Part shown: positions 18,205 through 25,680 of the stretch, piece by piece
How the letters are laid out: every line of letters begins with the position of its first letter
Numbering within the stretch: position 1 is the first letter of the stretch
Assembly (NCBI RefSeq): GCF_900220985.1
Contig: NZ_OCPC01000004.1
Span: 395,272 to 459,271 of the forward strand
DNA: 64,000 bases
Direction: 5' to 3'
DNA from: Parahoeflea halophila
GTDB taxonomy: Bacteria > Pseudomonadota > Alphaproteobacteria > Rhizobiales > Rhizobiaceae
Notes under the pieces: model-generated
What the model was told of the DNA's origin: nothing
The model's database searches: none
The model's input: the letters and a program-made list of their open reading frames with translations, nothing else
Program-made: the position numbers and the translations under genes

Positions 18205-18905
18205 TTAGGGCCTTCGCAGTCACCGCTCTTGCTCTCTCGCTCGGCGCATGCAGTTCGCAGACATTGAAAGAGGTGGGTCAGGCACCCTCGATGAGCCCGG
18301 TGGGCTCGGGTCTCGCCTATGGCGAAACTCCGCAGATGGCGGCCTATCCGAAGCAGCCGGCTGCGCAATCAGCCGGTTTCTCTCTCTGGGACGACCGGCG
18401 CTCGAAACTGTTTCAGGATGCGCGCGCGGTCAGCATCGGCGATATTCTCACAGTTGACCTGGCGATCAACGACAAGGCCAGCTTCGACAATGCCACTGAC
18501 CGCAGCCGCAAGAATTCCAGCGGCATCAATGCAGGCTGGAACCTTCCCATCGTCTCGTCGATCGGTGCCAACGATCTGAGTTTCGGATCTGACACCTCGA
18601 CCAAGGGCACAGGCACGACCGAGCGCTCGGAAAAGCTGCAGCTGCGGGTCGCTGCCGTCGTGACCGGAATCCTGCCGAACGGCAATCTGGTCATCAGCGG
18701 CAGCCAGGAGGTGCGGGTCAACCATGAGCTCCGCATTCTCAACGTAGCCGGCATCGTCCGTCCTCTGGATGTCGATCACAACAACACCGTGGCTTACGAC
18801 AAGATCGCCGAGGCGCGCGTTTCCTATGGCGGGCGCGGCAGGCTCACCGAAGTCCAGCAGCCCCCTGTTGGTCAGCAGCTTGTCGATATTCTCTCCCCGA
18901 TTTGA
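18201..18905 (+). CDS. flgH: Flagellar L-ring lipoprotein FlgH
   Basis: 234 residues. Lipobox LGAC with the acylated Cys at residue 17. Conserved SLWDDRRSKLFQDARAVSIG, DILTVDLAINDKASFDN, and GNLVISGSQEVRVNHELR; the last residues are QLVDILSPI. Outer-membrane ring around the rod. It starts within the motE stop and is 11 nt before fliL. Confidence 0.96.
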   Translation: MIRAFAVTALALSLGACSSQTLKEVGQAPSMSPVGSGLAYGETPQMAAYPKQPAAQSAGFSLWDDRRSKLFQDARAVSIGDILTVDLAINDKASFDNATDRSRKNSSGINAGWNLPIVSSIGANDLSFGSDTSTKGTGTTERSEKLQLRVAAVVTGILPNGNLVISGSQEVRVNHELRILNVAGIVRPLDVDHNNTVAYDKIAEARVSYGGRGRLTEVQQPPVGQQLVDILSPI

Positions 18906-18916
18906 TGGTCTGATCC

Positions 18917-19417
18917 ATGGCATTAACTGACTTCGAAGAAGACGGCGGCAGGAAAAAGTCCGGTCTCATCGTCACCATCGCCATTGTCCTCGTCCTCAGC
19001 CTGATCGCAGGAGGCGGCGGATGGGTGGTCGGAGGCATCATTGCGCCTCAGGTCAAGCAGCCCGAGGCCGCGCAGGCTCCCGAAGCAGACAAGAAGGACG
19101 AAAAAGAAGGGGATCAGGCGGAAACCGACATCCGTGAAAACGTGGTCGCGCTTGAGCCGATCACTACAAATCTGTCATACCCTTCTGACAACTGGATTCG
19201 AGTCGAGGTCTCGCTTGTGTTCACGGATCAGCCGGACAACGAGCTGGCCGACCGGATCCACCAGGATATCCTGGCCTATCTGCGTACTGTATCGCTTCAG
19301 CAGATAGAGGGGCCGCGCGGCTTTCAGTATTTGCGCGAAGACCTGCGTGAACGCGTGAAATTGCGGTCGGAAGGCCGCGTCAACGAGCTCCTTCTGAGGA
19401 CTTTTGTAATCGAATGA
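18917..19417 (+). CDS. fliL: Flagellar basal body protein FliL
   Basis: 166 residues. One N-terminal membrane segment (about 15-40, GLIVTIAIVLVLSLIAGGGG), a charged linker, then the periplasmic stator-associated domain (ALEPITTNLSYPSDNWIRVE, then SLVFTDQPDNELADRIHQDI). FliL surrounds and supports MotAB stators. Overlaps fliP by 4 nt. A second protein with a similar plan is encoded at 43.4 kb. Confidence 0.93.
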   Translation: MALTDFEEDGGRKKSGLIVTIAIVLVLSLIAGGGGWVVGGIIAPQVKQPEAAQAPEADKKDEKEGDQAETDIRENVVALEPITTNLSYPSDNWIRVEVSLVFTDQPDNELADRIHQDILAYLRTVSLQQIEGPRGFQYLREDLRERVKLRSEGRVNELLLRTFVIE

Positions 19418-20151
19418 TTCGATTTATCTCAGCCTTTGCAGCCATGATGGCATTTGCAACGGCGGCCCAGGGCCAGATCTTAGACCCCGACGTGTTGCAG
19501 ACGCCGGTCGACGGGTCCGTTGCCAGCTGGATCATTCGCACCTTCGGACTGCTCACCGTTCTGTCGGTTGCGCCCGGCATCCTGATCATGGTGACCAGCT
19601 TTCCGCGGTTCATCATCGCATTTGCCATTCTCCGGTCGGGCATGGGTCTGGCCACAACACCCGCCAACATGATTCTGGTCAGCCTGTCGCTGTTCATGAC
19701 GTTCTACGTCATGGCGCCGACCTTCGACCAGGCCTGGGAGAGGGGGATCAACCCGCTTCTGGAGAACCAGGTCACCGAAGCAGAGGCGATCGATTTTATT
19801 TCCGACCCGTTTCGCGAGTTCATGCTTGTCAACACGCGGCCCAAGGATCTGAACCTGTTCATCGACATTGCCGACGAGCGTGGCCAGTCGACCGAATCCG
19901 AAGGCAAGATCGACATGCGGGTGCTGGTGCCGGCTTTCATGATATCCGAAATCAGGCGCGGCTTTGAAATCGGCTTCCTCGTTGTTCTGCCCTTCTTGGT
20001 GATCGATCTTGTCGTGGCCACCATCACCATGTCGATGGGCATGATGATGCTGCCGCCGACCGCTATTTCGCTGCCTTTCAAGATTTTGTTCTTTGTCCTC
20101 ATCGACGGCTGGAACCTGATGGTCGGAAGTCTGGTCCGTTCTTTCATCTGA
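19414..20151 (+). CDS. fliP: Flagellar export gate protein FliP
   Basis: 245 residues with a cleavable leader (ending near AAQGQ). Conserved SFPRFIIAFAILRSGMG, NMILVSLSLFMTFYVMAPTF, PAFMISEIRRGFEIGFLVVL and MGMMMLPPTAISLPFKILFF. Core of the export gate with FliQ and FliR, which are encoded elsewhere in the window. Last gene of the flgB operon; I see no clear intrinsic terminator behind it. Confidence 0.97.
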   Translation: MIRFISAFAAMMAFATAAQGQILDPDVLQTPVDGSVASWIIRTFGLLTVLSVAPGILIMVTSFPRFIIAFAILRSGMGLATTPANMILVSLSLFMTFYVMAPTFDQAWERGINPLLENQVTEAEAIDFISDPFREFMLVNTRPKDLNLFIDIADERGQSTESEGKIDMRVLVPAFMISEIRRGFEIGFLVVLPFLVIDLVVATITMSMGMMMLPPTAISLPFKILFFVLIDGWNLMVGSLVRSFI

Positions 20152-20233
20152 TCATCGTCCAAGTGTCATCGGCCTGCGCCAGTGATCTTTCGGCGGCTGC
20201 TGCCGGATATCGCGGCGGCCCAAAACATGGTTA

Positions 20234-20248
20234 GCGCAATTCTTGCGC
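20234..20248. promoter_or_regulatory. Inverted repeat GCGCAA-TTC-TTGCGC upstream of flagellin 1
   Basis: A perfect six-base inverted repeat, two bases before the CtrA-type box. It could be a dimer binding site or an untranscribed palindrome; I do not see it at the other flagellins. Confidence 0.35.
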
Positions 20249-20250
20249 CT

Positions 20251-20266
20251 TTAAACCGGTGTTAAC
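20251..20266 (+). promoter_or_regulatory. CtrA-type box upstream of flagellin 1
   Basis: TTAA at 20251-20254, seven bases, TTAAC at 20262-20266: a perfect TTAA-N7-TTAAC. The start codon is 199 nt beyond its end. It belongs to a set of six aligned boxes, one per flagellin gene. CtrA is the best known protein with this site; Rem, also OmpR-type, is an alternative. Confidence 0.6.
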
Positions 20267-20428
20267 TATCTTGAGATAACTATCAGTTTTGGCTTTTGAT
20301 TAATCTCTTCGAAAGCCAATGCTGGGATTATGGTGCCTGCATGACGGGAAGAAACACTTCTGCAAAGTCGGAAGGTTTTAACAGGCATGAAGCCGCACCG
20401 CATGACCGGTAAAACCATGAATCCGGTA

Positions 20429-20460
20429 TGTCCCTCTTTGTATTGCGTTTTTAAGGGACA
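20429..20460 (+). promoter_or_regulatory. Leader hairpin covering the ribosome binding site, flagellin 1
   Basis: TGTCCCT (20429-20435) pairs with AGGGACA (20454-20460) across an 18-nt loop. The right arm contains the Shine-Dalgarno sequence AAGGGA and ends 5 nt before ATG. Preceded by two CCGGTA elements. Present in all six flagellin leaders. Confidence 0.75.
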
Positions 20461-20465
20461 ATCCC

Positions 20466-21437
20466 ATGACTAGCATCATGACTAACTCCGCAGCAATGTC
20501 TGCACTCGCCACTCTGCGTTCGATCAACAACGACATGGAAAGCACGCAGAACCGCGTCTCTTCCGGTTACCGCGTTGAATCGGCCGCTGACAATGCCGCC
20601 TACTGGTCGATCGCAACCACCATGCGTTCGGACAACAAGGCACTTTCCACCGTTCAGGACGCTCTCGGCCTCGGCGCTGCCAAGGTTGACGTTGCCTATA
20701 CCGGTATGAACTCGGCGATCGACGTGGTCTCCGAAATCAAGGCCAAGCTGGTTGCCGCCCGCGAGCCCGGTGTCGACAAGACCAAGATCGACAAGGAACT
20801 GACCGAGCTGAAGAACCAGCTCACGTCAATCTCCGAATCGGCCTCGTTCTCGGGTGAAAACTGGCTCAACAACACCGGCGCATCTGCGACCGGCACCAAG
20901 GAGATCGTCGCAGGTTTCAACCGTGACTCGACCGGCAAGGTCACCCTGACCACACTGGGTGTCAACGCTACCTCGACCACGCTGATCGGCACGACCAACG
21001 AAAGCCTCGGCATCCTGACCAAGGACATCGACGCCGACGCGCTCAACCCGGATGGCACCGGTACGGCTGCCAACTACTACCTGATCGATGCAGACGGCAC
21101 CGCAACCACCTCTGGTTCCGCGACATCAATCGCTCTGACAAGCACCACCACGGATGCCCAGGTCGACGACATGATCCGCGTTGTCGACTCGATCCTGACG
21201 CAGATGACCGATGCCGCCTCGAACCTCGGTGCCGTCAACAAGCGCGTCTCGATGCAGGACGATTTCGTCTCCAACCTGATGGACTCCATCAGCAAGGGCG
21301 TGGGCCGTCTGGTGGATGCGGACATGAACGAGGAATCGACCCGCCTGAAGGCTCTGCAGACCCAGCAGCAGCTCGGCATCCAGGCCCTCTCGATTGCCAA
21401 CTCCAGCTCGCAGAACGTGCTGTCGCTGTTCCGTTAA
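20466..21437 (+). CDS. flaA: Flagellin 1
   Basis: 323 residues. Filament subunit exported by the flagellar type III system. The N-terminal D0/D1 part (MTSIMTNSAAMSALATLRSI, RVSSGYRVESAADNAAYWSI) and the C-terminal part (ADMNEESTRLKALQTQQQLG, ending NVLSLFR) are the two flagellin domains. The centre (about 133-235) is Thr/Ser rich and is the variable, surface-exposed part. Much shorter than enteric flagellin. Monocistronic, with its own upstream box, leader hairpin and terminator. First of five tandem paralogues, in the place of S. meliloti flaA. Confidence 0.97.
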   Translation: MTSIMTNSAAMSALATLRSINNDMESTQNRVSSGYRVESAADNAAYWSIATTMRSDNKALSTVQDALGLGAAKVDVAYTGMNSAIDVVSEIKAKLVAAREPGVDKTKIDKELTELKNQLTSISESASFSGENWLNNTGASATGTKEIVAGFNRDSTGKVTLTTLGVNATSTTLIGTTNESLGILTKDIDADALNPDGTGTAANYYLIDADGTATTSGSATSIALTSTTTDAQVDDMIRVVDSILTQMTDAASNLGAVNKRVSMQDDFVSNLMDSISKGVGRLVDADMNEESTRLKALQTQQQLGIQALSIANSSSQNVLSLFR

Positions 21438-21477
21438 GGCGCGCTTCAAGCTCGATTTCAGAGTTGAACACTCAAGG

Positions 21478-21505
21478 ACGCCGGGGAGCAATCCCCGGCG
21501 TTTTT
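21478..21505 (+). terminator. Intrinsic terminator of flagellin 1
   Basis: Nine-base-pair stem ACGCCGGGG/CCCCGGCGT with loop AGCAAT, followed by TTTTTCG. Near-identical copy behind flagellin 2. Confidence 0.92.
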
Positions 21506-21564
21506 CGTGACAGGATTTCTGACTAGGCCTCACCGCGCCTGGTTGAGGTGTGTTGGTCTGTTGC

Positions 21565-21580
21565 TTAAGTAGCTGTTAAC
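21565..21580 (+). promoter_or_regulatory. CtrA-type box upstream of flagellin 2
   Basis: Perfect TTAA-N7-TTAAC (TTAA 21565-21568, TTAAC 21576-21580), 201 nt before the start codon. About 30 nt beyond it lies GATTAATCTCTT (21611-21622), also found at the same place before flagellin 1 (20298-20309). Confidence 0.6.
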
Positions 21581-21741
21581 CATAACAAATTCCTCAATTT
21601 TTCTATTTTCGATTAATCTCTTGGAAAGCAAGAGCTGTGATTATGCACCCAGCATGACGGGAAAGAACACTTCTGCAAAGTCGGAAGGCTCTAACAGGCA
21701 TGATGCCGCACCGCATGACCGGTAAATTCATAAGCCCGGTA

Positions 21742-21776
21742 TGTCCCTCACCAGTATCGCGTAATCCAAGGGGACA
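21742..21776 (+). promoter_or_regulatory. Leader hairpin covering the ribosome binding site, flagellin 2
   Basis: TGTCCC (21742-21747) pairs with GGGACA (21771-21776); a U-G pair extends it. Right arm ends 5 nt before ATG and contains AAGGGGA. Confidence 0.75.
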
Positions 21777-21781
21777 ATCCC

Positions 21782-22753
21782 ATGACTAGCATCATGACTA
21801 ACTCCGCAGCAATGTCTGCACTTGCCACTCTTCGTTCGATCAACTCCGACATGGAAAGCACGCAGAACCGCGTCTCTTCCGGTTACCGCGTTGAATCGGC
21901 TGCCGACAATGCTGCCTACTGGTCGATCGCAACCACCATGCGGTCCGACAACAAGGCACTTTCCACCGTTCAGGACGCTCTCGGCCTCGGCGCTGCCAAG
22001 GTTGACGTTGCCTACACAGGTATGAATTCCGCCATCGACGTGGTCTCCGAGATCAAGGCCAAGCTGGTTGCCGCCCGCGAGCCCGGTGTCGACAAGACCA
22101 AGATCGACAAGGAACTGACCGAGCTGAAGAACCAGCTCACGTCGATCTCCGAATCGGCTTCGTTCTCCGGTGAAAACTGGCTCAACAACGACGGCGCCAC
22201 AGCTCTTGGCAGCAAGGAAATCGTCGGTGGTTTCAACCGCGACTCGACCGGCAAGGTCTCGCTGACCACGCTGAGTGTCAACGCCACCTCGACCACGCTG
22301 ATCGGCACCACCAACGAAAGCCTCGGCATCCTGACCAAGGACATCGATGCTGACGCACTCGACCCGAATGGCACCGGTACGGCTGCCAACTACTACCTGA
22401 TCGATGCCGACGGCACCGCGACCACTTCTGGTTCCGCTACGGCCATCGCGCTGACAAACAGCACCACCGATGCCCAGGTCGACGACATGATCCGCGTTGT
22501 CGACTCGATCCTGACCCAGATGACCGACTCGGCATCGAACCTTGGTGCCGTCAACAAGCGCATCTCGATGCAGGACGACTTCGTCTCCAATCTGATGGAC
22601 TCCATCGACAAGGGGGTCGGCCGTCTGGTTGATGCGGACATGAACGAGGAATCGACCCGCCTGAAGGCCCTGCAGACCCAGCAGCAGCTCGGCATCCAGT
22701 CGCTCTCGATTGCCAACTCCAGCTCGCAGAACATCCTGTCGCTGTTCCGTTAA
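21782..22753 (+). CDS. Flagellin 2
   Basis: 323 residues and the closest paralogue of flagellin 1. Differences concentrate around residues 135-170 and 200-240. Conserved ends identical in design (MTSIMTNSAAMSALATLRSI; SSQNILSLFR). Monocistronic unit with upstream box, conserved promoter block, leader hairpin and terminator. By position it corresponds to S. meliloti flaB, but names cannot be transferred safely within an expanded family. Confidence 0.96.
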   Translation: MTSIMTNSAAMSALATLRSINSDMESTQNRVSSGYRVESAADNAAYWSIATTMRSDNKALSTVQDALGLGAAKVDVAYTGMNSAIDVVSEIKAKLVAAREPGVDKTKIDKELTELKNQLTSISESASFSGENWLNNDGATALGSKEIVGGFNRDSTGKVSLTTLSVNATSTTLIGTTNESLGILTKDIDADALDPNGTGTAANYYLIDADGTATTSGSATAIALTNSTTDAQVDDMIRVVDSILTQMTDSASNLGAVNKRISMQDDFVSNLMDSIDKGVGRLVDADMNEESTRLKALQTQQQLGIQSLSIANSSSQNILSLFR

Positions 22754-22793
22754 GGGCCGCTTCGACCCCGTCTACGGGTTGATCAAACTGGAG

Positions 22794-22820
22794 CGCCGGG
22801 GAGCAATCCCCGGCGTTTTT
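22794..22820 (+). terminator. Intrinsic terminator of flagellin 2
   Basis: Stem CGCCGGGG/CCCCGGCG with loop AGCAAT and TTTTT. Same core as the flagellin 1 terminator, so the duplication included the 3' region. Confidence 0.92.
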
Positions 22821-22856
22821 CGTTGTCTGGTCATCACCGAAAGAAAGTTGGAGCGA

Positions 22857-22872
22857 TTAAACAATCAGTAAC
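22857..22872 (+). promoter_or_regulatory. CtrA-type box (one mismatch) upstream of flagellin 3
   Basis: TTAA (22857-22860), seven bases, GTAAC (22868-22872), 140 nt before the start. Same GTAAC variant as flagellin 4. Confidence 0.5.
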
Positions 22873-22978
22873 CATGTTTGGGCATTTTGGCCATCAAGAA
22901 ACGGTGGGTCGCCGATCGGTAAACGGGTCGCGACGAGCATGATGTCTTGCCGCCGTTGCCGGTAAACTGAGTCCGGCA

Positions 22979-23007
22979 TGTCCCGCGTAGATTGTCAAAA
23001 AGGGACA
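22979..23007 (+). promoter_or_regulatory. Leader hairpin covering the ribosome binding site, flagellin 3
   Basis: TGTCCC (22979-22984) pairs with GGGACA (23002-23007); right arm ends 5 nt before ATG. The leader is almost base-identical to that of the detached flagellin at 54.9 kb. Confidence 0.75.
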
Positions 23008-23012
23008 CGTCC

Positions 23013-23984
23013 ATGACAAGCATTATGACCAACACCGCAGCAATGTCCGCACTCGCCACTCTGCGCTCGATCAACTCCGACATGGAGACGACACAGAACC
23101 GCGTCTCCTCCGGCTACCGCGTTGAAACTGCTGCCGACAATTCGGCCTACTGGTCGATCGCAACCACCATGCGGTCGGACAACAAGGCGCTTTCGACGGT
23201 CAAGGACGCTCTCGGCCTCGGCGCCGCCAAGGTTGACGTCGCCTATACCGGGATGAATTCGGCCATCGACGTGGTCTCCGAAATCAAGGCCAAGCTGGTC
23301 GCCGCCCGCGAGCCCGGTGTCGACAAGACCAAGATCGACAAGGAACTGACCGAGCTGAAGAACCAGCTGGTCTCGATCTCTGAATCGGCTTCCTTCTCGG
23401 GTGAAAACTGGCTCACCCATGATGGCGCCGCAGCGTCCGGCAACAAGGACATCGTTGGCGGCTTTACCCGCGATGCCACCGGCAAGGTCTCGATCACCAC
23501 ACTGTCGATCAACACCACATCGACCACCCTGATCGGCACCACCAATGAAAGCCTCGGCATCCTGACCAAGGACATCGACGCCGACGCGCTCAATCCCAAC
23601 TCCACCGGTACCGCCGTCAACTACTACCTGATCGATGCCGATGGCACCGCCACCACCGCAGGTTCGGCTACCGCCATCGCACTGACCACCGCCACCACCG
23701 ATGCCCAGGTTGACGACATGATCCGCGTGGTGGACTCGATGCTGACGCAGATGACCGATGCCGCCTCGAACCTCGGTGCCGTGCAGTCACGCGTGTCCAT
23801 GCAGGAAGACTTCGTCGCCAGCCTGATGGACTCGATCGACTCCGGTATCGGCCGTCTGGTGGATGCGGACATGAACGAGGAATCGACCCGTCTGAAGGCC
23901 CTGCAGACCCAGCAGCAGCTCGGCATCCAGTCGCTCTCGATCGCCAACTCCAACTCGGAAAATATTCTGTCGCTGTTCCGTTAA
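23013..23984 (+). CDS. Flagellin 3
   Basis: 323 residues from ATG at 23013; the in-frame codons before it overlap the leader hairpin and are not conserved. Same two-domain flagellin plan. Distinguished by METTQNRVSS, ETAADNSAYW and NWLTHDGAAASG in the variable part. Its nearest relative is the sixth, detached flagellin, with which it shares DNSAYW and the SSNLGAVQSR/NSR-type late region. Monocistronic. Confidence 0.96.
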   Translation: MTSIMTNTAAMSALATLRSINSDMETTQNRVSSGYRVETAADNSAYWSIATTMRSDNKALSTVKDALGLGAAKVDVAYTGMNSAIDVVSEIKAKLVAAREPGVDKTKIDKELTELKNQLVSISESASFSGENWLTHDGAAASGNKDIVGGFTRDATGKVSITTLSINTTSTTLIGTTNESLGILTKDIDADALNPNSTGTAVNYYLIDADGTATTAGSATAIALTTATTDAQVDDMIRVVDSMLTQMTDAASNLGAVQSRVSMQEDFVASLMDSIDSGIGRLVDADMNEESTRLKALQTQQQLGIQSLSIANSNSENILSLFR

Positions 23985-24023
23985 GCTGGAAGTAAGATCT
24001 AATAAAGAACTTCTGAAAATAAG

Positions 24024-24063
24024 ATGGCGTCGAGACAAGAGTCTCGGCGCCATTTCTCTTTTT
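24024..24063 (+). terminator. Intrinsic terminator of flagellin 3
   Basis: Thirteen-base-pair stem (24024-24036 with 24041-24053, one G-T pair) with a 4-nt loop and a pyrimidine tract TTCTCTTTTT. Unrelated to the terminators of flagellins 1 and 2. Confidence 0.9.
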
Positions 24064-24169
24064 AATGAAATTTATCCGAAGCCTGCGCAAATATTAAAAA
24101 ACGAATAACTGAATCCCGTTCCATTAAGGCTAATAAATTATGCATTTTCTTGCGGATATGTTCGCTCAA

Positions 24170-24185
24170 TTAAAAGTTCAGTAAC
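24170..24185 (+). promoter_or_regulatory. CtrA-type box (one mismatch) upstream of flagellin 4
   Basis: TTAA (24170-24173), seven bases, GTAAC (24181-24185), 144 nt before the start. Confidence 0.5.
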
Positions 24186-24294
24186 TATAAATCTTCATTT
24201 TGATTTTCAAGAAATAGTGGGTCGCGGTCTTTAGGGAGCCAAATGCGACGGGCATGACGCCTTGCCACTATTGCCGGTAATTTTGAGTCCGGTA

Positions 24295-24324
24295 TGTCCC
24301 GCGTAAAGTTGTCAAAAAGGGACA
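24295..24324 (+). promoter_or_regulatory. Leader hairpin covering the ribosome binding site, flagellin 4
   Basis: TGTCCC (24295-24300) pairs with GGGACA (24319-24324); right arm ends 5 nt before ATG. Confidence 0.75.
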
Positions 24325-24329
24325 CTTCC

Positions 24330-25301
24330 ATGACAAGCATCATGACTAACTCCGCAGCAATGTCTGCACTCGCCACCCTCCGTTCGATCAATTCCGATAT
24401 GGAGACGACACAGAACCGTGTCTCCTCGGGCTACCGGGTGGAAACCGCTGCGGACAACGCTGCTTACTGGTCGATCGCAACCACCATGCGTTCCGACAAC
24501 AAGGCACTTTCCACCGTTCAGGACGCTCTCGGCCTCGGCGCTGCCAAGGTTGATGTCGCCTATACCGGTATGAACTCCGCCATCGACGTGGTCTCCGAAA
24601 TCAAGGCCAAGCTGGTTGCCGCCCGCGAGCCGGGTGTCGACAAGACCAAGATCGACAAGGAACTGACCGAGCTGAAGAATCAGCTTACTTCGATCTCCGA
24701 ATCGGCGTCGTTCTCCGGTGAAAACTGGCTCAACAATGACGGTGCAACTGCATCCGGCAACAAGGACATCGTTGGCGGCTTTAACCGCGATTCAACCGGT
24801 AAGGTTTCGATCACGACACTGTCGGTGAACACCACTTCGACCACGCTGATCGGCACCACCAATGAAAGCCTCGGCATTCTGACCAAGGACATCGACGCCG
24901 ACGCGCTCAACCCGGATGGCACCGGTACCGCCGTCAACTACTACCTGATCGATGCCGATGGCACCGCCACCACCGCTGGTTCCGCTACGGCCGTCGCGTT
25001 GACAAACAACACCACCGATGCCCAGGTCGACGACATGATCCGCGTCGTGGACTCGATGCTGACGCAGATGACCGATGCCGCCTCGAACCTCGGTGCTGTC
25101 AACAAGCGCGTTTCCATGCAGGAAGACTTCGTCGCCAACCTGATGGACTCGATCGACTCCGGTATCGGCCGCCTGGTGGATGCGGACATGAACGAGGAAT
25201 CGACCCGCCTGAAGGCCCTGCAGACCCAGCAGCAGCTCGGCATCCAGTCGCTCTCGATCGCCAACTCCAACTCGGAAAACATCCTGTCGCTGTTCCGTTA
25301 A
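24330..25301 (+). CDS. Flagellin 4
   Basis: 323 residues from ATG at 24330. Mosaic of features of flagellins 2 and 3: METTQNRVSS and ETAADN as in flagellin 3, but ALSTVQDALG and NWLNNDGATASG closer to flagellin 2, and NSENILSLFR at the end as in flagellin 3. This mixture suggests gene conversion among the array members. Monocistronic. Confidence 0.96.
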   Translation: MTSIMTNSAAMSALATLRSINSDMETTQNRVSSGYRVETAADNAAYWSIATTMRSDNKALSTVQDALGLGAAKVDVAYTGMNSAIDVVSEIKAKLVAAREPGVDKTKIDKELTELKNQLTSISESASFSGENWLNNDGATASGNKDIVGGFNRDSTGKVSITTLSVNTTSTTLIGTTNESLGILTKDIDADALNPDGTGTAVNYYLIDADGTATTAGSATAVALTNNTTDAQVDDMIRVVDSMLTQMTDAASNLGAVNKRVSMQEDFVANLMDSIDSGIGRLVDADMNEESTRLKALQTQQQLGIQSLSIANSNSENILSLFR

Positions 25302-25353
25302 GAACACGCAGGAATGGAACCGCCATAAGGCGGCGACCAGGCACCCAATGGGA

Positions 25354-25383
25354 AAGGCCGCATCGATTTCGATGCGGCCTTTT
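25354..25383 (+). terminator. Intrinsic terminator of flagellin 4
   Basis: Twelve-base-pair stem AAGGCCGCATCG/CGATGCGGCCTT with a 4-nt loop, running into TTTT. The stem core GCCGCATCG recurs in the bidirectional terminator beside the detached flagellin (53922-53953). Confidence 0.92.
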
Positions 25384-25530
25384 CGCGTTGCCTCCCCGGA
25401 TCCATCCGTCCAATAGTCCATTCAAGTGTGCGCTGCGGTAAGATGTTGAATATCTGACGCTGCGTAAGCTTTGACCAAAACCGGCATTCTGGTCTTCTGC
25501 CGGGACGCAGTACTAAATTTAGGGATTGAA

Positions 25531-25546
25531 TTAACTCGACGTTAAC
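25531..25546 (+). promoter_or_regulatory. CtrA-type box upstream of flagellin 5
   Basis: Perfect TTAA-N7-TTAAC (TTAA 25531-25534, TTAAC 25542-25546) followed by CATAA, 134 nt before the start. Confidence 0.6.
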
Positions 25547-25649
25547 CATAAACGTTTACCTCTTAGTAACCAACGGTGAACCGGATCCAAGGCGAGTGCC
25601 ATTCCGGTTGCATGAAGCAAGATCATCGTAGCCGGAGACTTGGCCGGTA

Positions 25650-25673
25650 TGTCCCTGGGCAATTATAGGGGCA
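25650..25673 (+). promoter_or_regulatory. Leader hairpin covering the ribosome binding site, flagellin 5
   Basis: TGTCCCT (25650-25656) pairs with AGGGGCA (25667-25673). The right arm differs from the other leaders by one base, and pairing is kept through U-G. It ends 7 nt before ATG. Confidence 0.65.
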
Positions 25674-25680
25674 TTTTAAT

